Made by a program: the position numbers and the translations under genes. A stretch of DNA of 64,000 bases from IMG/VR virus record IMGVR_UViG_3300028377_000009, positions 1 through 64,000 of that record; one strand, 5' to 3'. Under the pieces are notes generated by a model that made no database searches, was not told where the DNA came from, and saw only the letters and a list, made by a program, of their open reading frames with translations. The DNA comes from a virus. Positions 15,775-24,609 of the stretch are shown here, piece after piece (positions within the stretch are counted from its first letter, which is position 1; each line of letters starts with the position of its first letter).

Positions 15775-17571
15775 ATGTATCACTATCTATCACGTGCCGT
15801 GAAAAAGCGTCTTATGGAGACGCTCAGGTTTTGCTTCGATGCAAACCCACGGCATCGGGATGTTGTCAAGCACATTCGGGAAAAGTATGAGTTTTCAGAG
15901 CGTCCCCAGAAGGGGATCGTTCTACAGAGCGCCAGCGCCAACCCCATGTCACTGGCCGCCGACAATTACATCGGCACGATGTATTCGTACATCATGTTGG
16001 CTAAAGTAGACGACCACCGGGGTACCGCCCTTGAATGGGTACGTGAGGACACTGCCGCCGTCGAAGAGTATGGTGGTAATTTCCCCTCCGAGCCGGGCGT
16101 CTATTATGTCCAGATCGAAGACATTACCCCAACGGGTGATGTACCTGAATTTCAGTTTTGGGTGGACCCCCTCCTTTCGGTTCTAGAGGAACCGATCATT
16201 GAGTTTCAAACCGGAACCGAGACGTCGGCTATCCTAGCGTATGCTCCGGTGCTGGAGGGTAGCGTCCGCCTCTATGCTTACCCCGACCATTTGCTCCACA
16301 CAGGGAAAGCCCTACGCCTTACAGCGGCCCAATCGCTGTACATCGGCGGCGGAAACACGAACATCCTTTTCGGGTTCGACGAAGGCTATGTGCCAGTGTC
16401 GGTTAAGGGATCGAATACACAGCCCTACACGATTATCAGCGGTTCCAACGACGTCTTTGCTTTCGAGATCAACGGCATGTCTGTCTCCGTAACACTGACG
16501 GCGGGCAACTTTGGGGCAGCCGATGTGGCGGATGAAATCGAAGCGGCTATCGTAGCTACGGGTTTGGACGGGACGCTCTATTCGGTAGACGTCGTTTCAA
16601 ATGCGGTTGAGATCACGGCCTCCCAGAGTTTGCGCATCGAGGATGATGCAACCAGCACAGCCAACCCAACGCTTGGTTTTACCTCCGGGTATGTAGCACC
16701 GGAAGTAACGGGCCTCATGGTTCAGCCCCATGTGCCGAAGGGTTCCACCATTCGTCTGGAAGTGGATGGTACGGCTATCGAATACGATCTGAGGGAAGGC
16801 ACACGCCCCGTTGAAGATATTGCCTTAGAGCTTGAGAACGGGTTCGCTGTGACTTCGCTTGCAGTGGGTACGGAAGACGCAGGGGATTACACTCTTGACG
16901 CTTCCACTGGCGAAATAACTTTCCTTCGTTCCTTTACGCCGGGAACACAGGTCATTGCGGACTATCGTTATCCCGTTGCTTCTCGGGGGCCTTATTATAT
17001 TGGTGGCGGGGAGGTTTCGAATAATGAAGCGATCCCCGGCGTCGTTTTGGCTTTCGGAAAAGAGCTAGAGGGCGGTGATGCGATGGCCGTCGTTGTCGAA
17101 GAGAAACGTTCGGATGTGGCGGATGTGTATGGGGGCAAGATCGATATGTCGATTGATTTCGATATCATTGCTCGTGATTCAATGACGCGGGGCGAGTTGG
17201 CTGATCTTGTAGTTATGTACCTCTGGCAATGGCGACGTGAACGGTTGGCCGAAGAGGGCCTCATCCTGAACAGTGTGTCGTTTGGTGGCGAGTCCGAAGA
17301 GCCTTATGACGATACGGGTGACGACTATTACTACCTCGCCAATATCTCACTTTCCCTTATGACCGATTGGGAGATTTACATAGCGAAGCCGCTCTTTATT
17401 AAGAGAATCACTCCAGAATCCTTTGATCAAGATGCAAGAGGGGCCGTAGCTGACGATGGGATCCTTCTTGAAAGGCCCGATAACATGGACTCACGTGGGG
17501 AAAACAACCTCAACGGGTTCGGTTTGGTATACGTGGTAGATTCCAAGGGTGATTTAGAGAAGATCCGCTAA
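15775..17571 (+). CDS. Large tail-associated structural protein with LGF repeats
   Basis: A 598-residue protein. Residues 1-50 are basic and helical. The central part has two copies of an approximately 100-residue beta unit ending in SLYIGGGNTNILFGF and SLRIEDDATSTANPTLGF, the same 'SLxIxxGTANxxLGF' unit that recurs in the sheath. Residues 440-560 (KIDMSIDFDIIARDSMTRG ... LADLVVMYLWQWRRERL ... SLSLMTDWEIYI) look like a tail-terminator-type domain. Its place just before the sheath supports a tail terminator or connector role. The Shine-Dalgarno is weak, so the start is not certain. Confidence 0.75.
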   Translation: MYHYLSRAVKKRLMETLRFCFDANPRHRDVVKHIREKYEFSERPQKGIVLQSASANPMSLAADNYIGTMYSYIMLAKVDDHRGTALEWVREDTAAVEEYGGNFPSEPGVYYVQIEDITPTGDVPEFQFWVDPLLSVLEEPIIEFQTGTETSAILAYAPVLEGSVRLYAYPDHLLHTGKALRLTAAQSLYIGGGNTNILFGFDEGYVPVSVKGSNTQPYTIISGSNDVFAFEINGMSVSVTLTAGNFGAADVADEIEAAIVATGLDGTLYSVDVVSNAVEITASQSLRIEDDATSTANPTLGFTSGYVAPEVTGLMVQPHVPKGSTIRLEVDGTAIEYDLREGTRPVEDIALELENGFAVTSLAVGTEDAGDYTLDASTGEITFLRSFTPGTQVIADYRYPVASRGPYYIGGGEVSNNEAIPGVVLAFGKELEGGDAMAVVVEEKRSDVADVYGGKIDMSIDFDIIARDSMTRGELADLVVMYLWQWRRERLAEEGLILNSVSFGGESEEPYDDTGDDYYYLANISLSLMTDWEIYIAKPLFIKRITPESFDQDARGAVADDGILLERPDNMDSRGENNLNGFGLVYVVDSKGDLEKIR

Positions 17572-17608
17572 AGTGTTTATATACCGTATCGGTTAGTAGA
17601 GGGTCCTT

Positions 17609-18046
17609 ATGGCAGTATTTGAGTATGGTTGTGATTCTTGCGGACTCCGCCAAGAAAAGCTCTTTAGAAAAGAGCCCCCCAAAACGCTTTCGTGCTCCTC
17701 TTGTGGGGCCGAGGCTGAACGGTTGATTTCTGACTTTGGTTTTGCTTTCGGAGACGGAAAAGTTCCGGGAAACACCGGGGTTGATTCGCTTGACCGAGAT
17801 CATGATAAGCGAATTGGTCGGGATGCGGAAGTTAGGTGGGAACACGTTAAGGATCGCACTAGTCGAAAAAGAAAAGTTCAACGAGAATACGGAGACGAAG
17901 GTCAAGTACCGCTTCGTCTCAACTCGGAAGGCAATTACGAACCGATGCCCAACAAGGACGTGCAACGGTTCCAGCGTCTTCATAAAGAGAATGATCGGGT
18001 AATCCGAGAGCACAAGAAACGTGAATCGGAATCGTCTGATCAGTGA
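17609..18046 (+). CDS. FmdB-like zinc-ribbon protein 2
   Basis: A 145-residue protein beginning AVFEYGCDSCGLRQE and continuing LSCSSCGAEAERLISDFGF, the FmdB zinc ribbon with two CxxC pairs. The C-terminal 90 residues are very charged (DRTSRKRKVQREYGDE, RLHKENDRVIREHKKRESE) and probably disordered. It directly precedes the sheath gene. Upstream, TTTATATACC (17577-17586) resembles other gap motifs in the cluster. Confidence 0.8.
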   Translation: MAVFEYGCDSCGLRQEKLFRKEPPKTLSCSSCGAEAERLISDFGFAFGDGKVPGNTGVDSLDRDHDKRIGRDAEVRWEHVKDRTSRKRKVQREYGDEGQVPLRLNSEGNYEPMPNKDVQRFQRLHKENDRVIREHKKRESESSDQ

Positions 18047-18118
18047 CGCCCGGTATTTTATTGATATTTGCCTTCAGTGGTTGATCGCATATCATTTAAG
18101 CGATAAGTGAGGTTCGTC

Positions 18119-21100
18119 GTGGCATTTGGACCATTCGATAGTTACGCTCCACCCGGAGTATACACAAAAACACAAACTCAGCAAGGTTCGTCAGGCCCTC
18201 CAACGGGGAACCGGATTCCGGTTCTTATTGGTGTCGGTCGGGAGACTCTATCCCAAGACGACTTTGAGCTGGTGCGTGGTTCTTCGGCATCGGTAGATCA
18301 ACGTATTGTCAATGAGGACGTGAACGACAGGTTCATCCTCGACAATGCTAACCCTGATAACCCTGTTTTGGGTGCGAAGACTGGCAGTGAAGTCAAGTTT
18401 CGTGTCCAGAATTATCCGATTGTATCGGGTAATGGGCAAGGGTTAGTGACGAGTGATACTTCCGATATCACAGTAACCGTAGATGGCGATCTCGTGTCGC
18501 CTGCTGCTGTAGACGGTGCGCGGGGTGTTATCACCTTGCAAGTGCCGCCACAGACCGGTGAAGATGTGCGTGTTACGTATTTCTTCAACCGTACCGACAC
18601 GAAGTTCACCGATGACCTTTCGGGTCAGGTGGCTGAAGAGTCCGCAATCCTCCTTTCGTCGCAAGTCGAAGACTATGAGATTCTATCCGGGGCTAACGTC
18701 CTGAATCTCAACGTGGACGGTGCAGACGCAAGTGTGACCCTCACGACAGGTGCGACTCAGAGCGCCAACAATGTGGTCAACGACATTAACGCTGCGGGCA
18801 TTGTAGGTCTTACCGCCAGTGTAGCTGCGGACAACGAAGGCAATAACCGAATTCAGTTGGAAGCCCAAGGGTCGATTGAGATCCTTTCGGGAACAGCTAA
18901 CTCGGTTCTTGGTTTTGGTGCTGGTCAAAAAACCACGCGCAACCGTACCTTTTACGTCTATCAGGCTCCGATTGTTACGGGCGATAACGGCGGGATCATC
19001 ACGACGGATCCTTCCGATGTTGTGGTCAAGGTAGACGGCAACCAAGTAGTGCCCGAAGAGGTTGATGGAACTAACGGAGCGGTCACGCTCAAGCAGGCTC
19101 CGATTGTAGGGGCCGTCGTTTCCGTTGAGTATTTCCACAACACGTGGCAAGACACTTTCGATTACCTCCCCAATACGGGAATTCGGAAAGTCCAACAGGT
19201 TGGTATCAGCCCCGGACGCACCGATTATATCGAGGGTAACGATTACGTAGTTGACGAGAACGGTCGACTTCTCTGGGGTTCGGCGGCAACGATCGAATCT
19301 GGCCTGCATACGGCAGGCACGGAGTTTTTCGACGAGACTCAGATCAGTGCATCGCTGGTTGATAACCGGATGTATTTCGAAGAGACCAGCCGATTTGTAG
19401 ATCGTTCGGTCAGCCCGGCTGTGACCTCCGACACGACTGTCCTACTAGGTAATGTACCTACGACGGGTAACGGACGGAGCACGTCTCTAGACTCGAAGCT
19501 CTTTGGCAATGTATCGAACAGCCGGGTAGGCGTGAGCACGCACCGGGCCGATCTTGTTAAAGTATACCACGGAGACAATCTATCCGAGGCGATGGCTAAT
19601 GGCCCGGTAGGGGTTGTGGACGTTGATCCTGAAACCCGTAAAGTGACGGTTGAAGATGCTATTCCGCCGAGTCACACGGTGTGGGCAACGTATTGGTACA
19701 ACCAGCTTCAGGATGATGAACTAACCTTCGAAGTCTTGAGCCAGTCGACGGCTACGACACCCGGCCAGTATAGCGTTTACAGTTCCCGCAGAGGCGAGCA
19801 GCTTTTCGGGGTTGATTTCGGTACCACCGGAGTTAACGAAACGATCCAGTGGCCTTCCGGTGTGGAAACTAACCCGGACGCATTCATTGCGGGCGCTGAT
19901 GGTGTGGACGAAACCGTGACGGTGACGTTCAAAGAGATCGGGGCCGAGCCTGCTGTATTCACGAATTACGCGGCTGACCCGTATTCGCTCTATGCGGATG
20001 CGTCTGACACCTTGTATGTGGATGTAGACGGTAACAGCCTAACGGTAGACCTTAACCAGTCTGCTTTCGGTGTGACCGTTTCTGACGGACATGACGATGG
20101 TTCGACTTACGACATCGTTGCTACCGAAAACGACGTATTTGAGTTTGAAGTAGACGGTACGGACTATAGCGTCACTCTTACAGCAGGGTTGGGCCGAACA
20201 GGTGCTGACATTGCCGAAGATATCTGGCGGTCGGTACCGACTGATGCTACTATTACTGGTACATCAACGGAGAGCTTTGCATTCACCGATGCGTCCGATG
20301 ATCTTTTCGATTTTGACATGAACGGTACCCCCGTTAATGTTGATTTTGGAACATTGACAGGTCAAACGGCTGCACAATTAGCTACGTTGATTAACACCGA
20401 GATCACCAACGCAAATCTTACGGTAGGTGATCCGGCAGTTGTTGGCAACGACGGACATGCGGTTGATGATGGTTCGGGTAAAGTCCAACTCTTGGCTTCT
20501 GAAAGCCTTACGATTGGTACAGGCACAGCCAACCCGGTCCTTGGTTTCACCAACGGTGATTCGCATGAGAACATTCTGGTAGCGAGCTACCGGGATTCGG
20601 GTGCTGATGATGAGCGTTTCCTCCTTCGATCGAAAGTGTCTCCTTCGGGACCTGCAGATGCATCCCATATCAGGGTGCAGGACGGCAACGCTAACGGGAC
20701 TCTCGGTTTCACTGACTTCCAGTATGCCGAGGGCACCGAGAAAGCTGTTAACAAAGGAGCTACGCTTCTTAGTGGTGCGATCTCGGCCTCAGACCTTGCT
20801 TCCCTTAATAGCGCTTCTACCGCAGACTTTGTTGTAGCGGTAAATGGCACTGAGCATACGGTGGATCTATCGAGCCTAGCCTCGGTAAGCGCAATCCAGA
20901 CCGCTTTGGATGCAGCCCTCACAGATGCCACGGTGGCCGTAGAAGATACGGACAAGATCCGCATCACTTCCAACTTGGACACGAACCAGAGTCGCATTGA
21001 GGTTCGTGCCGGAACAGCTAACCAGTACGTTGGATTCAGCGAAGGTGATAGTGCCTCGCAACGACGTGTTGAAGCCCACGAGATCGCTGCTGTTCTGAAC

Positions 21101-22672
21101 AGTCAAGCCTCGGATTGGTACAGCCCAACGGCTGCTACCGAGTACATTGCATCGGCCTTTGCTGATACGTTTGTAAAGCCGGGCGAAGGGACTTACCTCC
21201 GCTTGACTACATTCGCGGAAGGTTCCACAGCATCCTTCACGTTTGGTACCGGAACGGATTCGGCACTTAACGATACGGGCATTGGGATCGAAGCCGGTGA
21301 TTCGGTTGCGGGAACAGATGCACGGGATGGGTTCGATGTGGCCTCTTCGGCTACCAACGGCTCAACCGGCGAAGGTGTGGTTGGTCAAACGTATCAGGAT
21401 TCCAACACGGGACTTCGGTTCACGATTTTGGAGGCTGGTACCGGCGATTATACGGACGGACAGTCTTTCACACTGAATGTGTCGGATACTTTCACTACGG
21501 GATTCAGCAAAGTCGTCAAGGCCGTTCCGGGCACTGAAGTTCGGGTGGACAACACGACGGATATCGGAGTAGGTGATACGGCGGTAGTAACGACTTACAA
21601 CAAGTCAGGTGCCGAGCCGGGAATCGGAGATTTCTACTATATCTCTTACGAATACGAAAAGACGGATTTCTCAACCCGTCTGTTCACTCGGTTCCGGGAC
21701 ATTCAGCGCAATTACGGCAAGCTGTCCGCTGAGAACCCGCTTACTTTGGCGTCATACCTCGCTGTGTTGAACGGTGCGGTCATCGTCGGGTGCAAGCAGG
21801 TACTAAAGACCCCCGGCTTCAGTCAAGCTCCTACAGCGGCGTTCATGGACGCTTTGGAAGAGCTTAAAAAGCCGCTGGCTTCGGGCATTACCCCTGATCT
21901 TTTGGTCCCTCTTACGACGGACCCGGATGTTATGGGTGCCTATGTTAACCACTCCGAGATCCAGTCGAGCCAGCGTTTCCGTCAGGAACGCCGGTGCATC
22001 TTCGGTGTTGCTTCGGGCACTCGTCCTGAAGACGCGGCTAACATCGCGAAGAGCCTCAAGAGCGGACGGTCGATTCTCGTATACCCCGATAGCGCAATCG
22101 TCACACTGACGAACGAGCTTGGGGAAGATGAGAGTTTCATCGTCGACGGAACGTATGTAGCGGCGGCACTTGCCGGTGTTCTGGTAAGTCCGCAGTTCGA
22201 TGTTGCAACCCCGTTAACACGACGTCGCCTTGTCGGTTTCAGACGCCTTAACCGATCGCTTGATGAGATCGAAAAGAACCAGCTTGCTGTCGGTGGTGTT
22301 ACAGTCCTCGAAGATCGAGGATCGTTCCTACAGGTACGTGACGGTCTAACCACCGACGTTACCAACCGGTTCACGTCAACGCCTTCGATTGTCGCTATTA
22401 AGGATCACGTCCAGCAACAGGCACGCAAGAGCTTGGACCGTTTCATCGGTTTGAAGTTCCTCACCAGCCGGGCGCAGGATGTAGAGTTGGCCCTTTCGGG
22501 ACTACTTAACACCCTTATGGAGCAGCAGATCATTGTAGACTTCAAGGGTGTTCGTGCCGAGCCGGATCCTAACGATCCGACCGTACTTCGAGTCAGTGCT
22601 TTTTACGCACCGATCTTCCCCTTGAAGTACATCCCGATCACGTACACGATCGGAAGCGCGAACTCACTGTAA
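18119..22672 (+). CDS. Tail sheath protein, repeat-expanded
   Basis: A 1517-residue protein from the GTG at 18119 (AAGTGAGG six bases upstream). The N-terminus has the PPGVYT motif of sheath proteins. The last 330 residues (PDVMGAYVNHSEIQSSQRF, VTLTNELGEDESFIVDGTYVA, FLTSRAQDVELALSGLL) match the conserved C-terminal sheath domain that polymerises around the tail tube. Between them lie about 1000 residues of inserted beta modules: two copies of a (F/Y)xVxxxPIV...VDG...VDG module (residues about 100-190 and 280-365) and several SLxIxxGTANxxLGF units. Usual sheaths are 400-700 residues, so this one probably builds a strongly decorated tail. Confidence 0.93.
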   Translation: MAFGPFDSYAPPGVYTKTQTQQGSSGPPTGNRIPVLIGVGRETLSQDDFELVRGSSASVDQRIVNEDVNDRFILDNANPDNPVLGAKTGSEVKFRVQNYPIVSGNGQGLVTSDTSDITVTVDGDLVSPAAVDGARGVITLQVPPQTGEDVRVTYFFNRTDTKFTDDLSGQVAEESAILLSSQVEDYEILSGANVLNLNVDGADASVTLTTGATQSANNVVNDINAAGIVGLTASVAADNEGNNRIQLEAQGSIEILSGTANSVLGFGAGQKTTRNRTFYVYQAPIVTGDNGGIITTDPSDVVVKVDGNQVVPEEVDGTNGAVTLKQAPIVGAVVSVEYFHNTWQDTFDYLPNTGIRKVQQVGISPGRTDYIEGNDYVVDENGRLLWGSAATIESGLHTAGTEFFDETQISASLVDNRMYFEETSRFVDRSVSPAVTSDTTVLLGNVPTTGNGRSTSLDSKLFGNVSNSRVGVSTHRADLVKVYHGDNLSEAMANGPVGVVDVDPETRKVTVEDAIPPSHTVWATYWYNQLQDDELTFEVLSQSTATTPGQYSVYSSRRGEQLFGVDFGTTGVNETIQWPSGVETNPDAFIAGADGVDETVTVTFKEIGAEPAVFTNYAADPYSLYADASDTLYVDVDGNSLTVDLNQSAFGVTVSDGHDDGSTYDIVATENDVFEFEVDGTDYSVTLTAGLGRTGADIAEDIWRSVPTDATITGTSTESFAFTDASDDLFDFDMNGTPVNVDFGTLTGQTAAQLATLINTEITNANLTVGDPAVVGNDGHAVDDGSGKVQLLASESLTIGTGTANPVLGFTNGDSHENILVASYRDSGADDERFLLRSKVSPSGPADASHIRVQDGNANGTLGFTDFQYAEGTEKAVNKGATLLSGAISASDLASLNSASTADFVVAVNGTEHTVDLSSLASVSAIQTALDAALTDATVAVEDTDKIRITSNLDTNQSRIEVRAGTANQYVGFSEGDSASQRRVEAHEIAAVLNSQASDWYSPTAATEYIASAFADTFVKPGEGTYLRLTTFAEGSTASFTFGTGTDSALNDTGIGIEAGDSVAGTDARDGFDVASSATNGSTGEGVVGQTYQDSNTGLRFTILEAGTGDYTDGQSFTLNVSDTFTTGFSKVVKAVPGTEVRVDNTTDIGVGDTAVVTTYNKSGAEPGIGDFYYISYEYEKTDFSTRLFTRFRDIQRNYGKLSAENPLTLASYLAVLNGAVIVGCKQVLKTPGFSQAPTAAFMDALEELKKPLASGITPDLLVPLTTDPDVMGAYVNHSEIQSSQRFRQERRCIFGVASGTRPEDAANIAKSLKSGRSILVYPDSAIVTLTNELGEDESFIVDGTYVAAALAGVLVSPQFDVATPLTRRRLVGFRRLNRSLDEIEKNQLAVGGVTVLEDRGSFLQVRDGLTTDVTNRFTSTPSIVAIKDHVQQQARKSLDRFIGLKFLTSRAQDVELALSGLLNTLMEQQIIVDFKGVRAEPDPNDPTVLRVSAFYAPIFPLKYIPITYTIGSANSL

Positions 22673-22683
22673 ACGGATGCAAC

Positions 22684-22710
22684 GGGGGCCATAAGGCCCC
22701 CTCAACTTGT
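22684..22710 (+). terminator. Rho-independent terminator after the sheath gene
   Basis: A seven-base-pair perfect stem, GGGGGCC (22684-22690) and GGCCCCC (22695-22701), with an ATAA loop. The T-rich stretch (AATTTTTAG) is some 10 bases further on, so termination may be partial. Confidence 0.6.
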
Positions 22711-22739
22711 AATTTTTAGACACTAGAAGGTGCCCTGTT

Positions 22740-23549
22740 ATGACTGATCTACGCAAAGCCATCATCAAGCTCGCCTATGACAATCCTGAGATCCGAGAGG
22801 ACCTCGTGCCCCTTCTCCGGGATGCGGGCAACAAAGACACCTTCAAAATCGCAGAATTCCCCCACGAGGGTTACGCTATGAGACGCACCGAAACGCACAG
22901 ACGCCGCTTTGCCTTCGACACCTCCGACGCCGAGGACCACTTGGCCGGTTGGAACCGAGGGTACACCGAAAATTACGGCACCCGTCAGCACATCCCTGGA
23001 TTCCTCACCTGGGCTTGGGATCTGAGAAAGGAAACCCTCAAGGATCTTGATCGTAGAAATTACGGGGCCATCGCTGAGGAGTTGGCGTACAGCGCGAAAC
23101 AGGATCCCGCCTATCGGGATGAGTCCTATGCGGATCTTGAAGCTGGGTTCGTCGACTATCTCAAAAACTGGCGCACCGAACTCCTTGAGGCCCTTGATGA
23201 GAGTCTTTTCGACAGGAACGCGTCGAGCCGAAACCGGCAGGCCGACGGATCCACATTCACGTGCCCCCACTGTGAGGGTAAGGTGCTCGAGCAGACAAAA
23301 TACTGCGTGAGTTGCCAAAAGAAGGTCAAGAAATCTGCCACACGCAGGCGAGCTCGATTCGAAGAAGGTGTCCCCGCCGATCCCACGCAGAACATGACGC
23401 CCGAGGAAGCGGCGGAGTGGGAGGCGATGAACGAGAAATACAAGGACAAGCTCAAGAAAGAGCGTGAAAGCGCACTACGCGATGATCTTATTCGGCTTGC
23501 GTACAATAAGCCCGAGCTTCGTGGGGCGCTCCTTCCCATTCTAAAGTAA
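22740..23549 (+). CDS. Module A protein 6 with zinc ribbon and a second module A at the C-terminus
   Basis: A 269-residue protein. It begins LRKAIIKLAYDNPEIREDLV (module A variant). A central helical region has many aromatic and charged residues. At about residues 180-195, FTCPHCEGKVLEQTKYCVSC is a four-Cys zinc ribbon followed by a QKKVKK basic stretch. The last 25 residues (LRDDLIRLAYNKPELRGALL) are a second, complete module A copy that ends at the stop codon. The open frame after the stop continues with a second zinc ribbon (see the pseudogene at 23550), so this gene and the relic are a tandem duplication. Confidence 0.85.
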   Translation: MTDLRKAIIKLAYDNPEIREDLVPLLRDAGNKDTFKIAEFPHEGYAMRRTETHRRRFAFDTSDAEDHLAGWNRGYTENYGTRQHIPGFLTWAWDLRKETLKDLDRRNYGAIAEELAYSAKQDPAYRDESYADLEAGFVDYLKNWRTELLEALDESLFDRNASSRNRQADGSTFTCPHCEGKVLEQTKYCVSCQKKVKKSATRRRARFEEGVPADPTQNMTPEEAAEWEAMNEKYKDKLKKERESALRDDLIRLAYNKPELRGALLPILK

Positions 23550-23747
23550 GCTGCGGACACTTTCGAATGCCCGAATTGAGGCACGAAGGTTCTGGAGCAG
23601 ACCGGCTATTGCGTCAAGTGCAAGAAGAAGGTCAAAAAGGCTGGCGGCTTGGAAAACTTGCCCCCGGCACTGCGTGAGCAGGCCTAGAAAAAGCAAGAGG
23701 AAGCCAAGAAGAAAAAGGATAAGGACGACGACAAAAAGGACGACTAA
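23550..23747 (+). pseudogene. In-frame relic of a second zinc-ribbon unit, with three stops
   Basis: Continuing in the frame of the preceding gene after its TAA, the sequence encodes AADTFECPN, then TGA, then GTKVLEQTGYCVKCKKKVKK and PPALREQA, then TAG, then a Lys/Asp tail and TAA. It clearly matches the upstream ribbon FTCPHCEGKVLEQTKYC, with TGA exactly where the second Cys codon should be. The frame is intact for 65 codons, interrupted only by the three different stop codons, and the many synonymous differences show long independent evolution. Decay of the downstream half of a duplicated gene is the simplest reading. Confidence 0.7.
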
Positions 23748-23822
23748 GCCTTCCGCGTGTGATCTCAGTTGCATTACGGAAGTGTTGGACTGCCTGAATA
23801 CTGGATGTTGTGTGAATGGAAG

Positions 23823-23847
23823 CCCCCGGAGACGGGGGTTTTCTTTT
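23823..23847 (+). terminator. Rho-independent terminator
   Basis: Stem CCCCCG/CGGGGG with a GAGA tetraloop, immediately followed by TTTTCTTTT. It closes the structural cluster and separates it from the accessory genes. The 75 bases between the relic and the hairpin hold no recognisable gene. Confidence 0.88.
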
Positions 23848-23885
23848 GAGATATTTCCCATTACACTTGATCTGAGGTGGTACCA

Positions 23886-24590
23886 ATGAACATCCTGCTG
23901 TTAGGCGACATACACGGACGTTTCGACCAAGCTGACGCCCTTTACGATGTGATCCGTCAAGTTTATAAGGACCGGATTGATCTCATGATTCAGTTGGGGG
24001 ACTTCGGCTTTTTCCCTCGTCTGGACCCCAAAAATAGATGGGAACGTGAGTTCGATCACCCGTGCTGGTTTATCGACGGGAACCACGACGACCACGAAAT
24101 GCTCCGTGAACTGGAATCCGACGAACTGGTGTATGGCCAATGGGAGTATATCCCACGGGGAGCTATCCGACAGGGTATTTTATTCATCGGTGGAGCACGT
24201 TCCATCGACGCCGAGCATAGACAGCGGGGCCTTGATTGGTGGCCGGAAGAGAACATATCGTATGCCGAGCAAGAGTATATCCTCCAAGCTATTGATACGT
24301 ATCAAGAACGGGCCAAGACAGACCCGGAGGTGATCCCTATCCACACCGTCATAAGCCACGACTGTCCCGGTGGTATTGACGTTTCGGAAGCCTGCGTATA
24401 TACTGGCAATGATGTGGTGGACGGGAATCGTAAGTTCCTTCAACACGTATTAGATATGGTTCACCCCGAACGTTGGTATTTCGGCCATTATCATCGCAAG
24501 ATGAGTGGCACGTACCGAGGATGTGAATGGAGATGTGTTGATATGATCCGCCGTGGCGGACCTCACGACTTCGCTTTCCTCGAAATCTAA
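23886..24590 (+). CDS. Calcineurin-like metallophosphoesterase
   Basis: A 234-residue protein. The start is ATG 23886 with TGAGGTGG upstream. All metal-binding motifs of the family are present in order: GDIHGRF (Asp8, His10), QLGDFGFF, DGNHDDHE, a late SHDCPGG and GHYH. The enzyme would hydrolyse phosphomonoesters or diesters using two metal ions. The substrate is unknown; related phage enzymes act on RNA 2',3'-phosphates, cyclic nucleotides or phosphoproteins. It is the first gene after the structural cluster. Confidence 0.88.
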   Translation: MNILLLGDIHGRFDQADALYDVIRQVYKDRIDLMIQLGDFGFFPRLDPKNRWEREFDHPCWFIDGNHDDHEMLRELESDELVYGQWEYIPRGAIRQGILFIGGARSIDAEHRQRGLDWWPEENISYAEQEYILQAIDTYQERAKTDPEVIPIHTVISHDCPGGIDVSEACVYTGNDVVDGNRKFLQHVLDMVHPERWYFGHYHRKMSGTYRGCEWRCVDMIRRGGPHDFAFLEI

Positions 24591-24609
24591 AGTAGAGGTT
24601 GTAGGATCA

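Noticed and set aside
23550-23747. Recoding of TAG or TGA as an amino acid in the whole phage
   Set aside because: TAG and TGA end many clearly bounded genes in the window (for example 12-521 and 56103-56654), so reassignment is not general.
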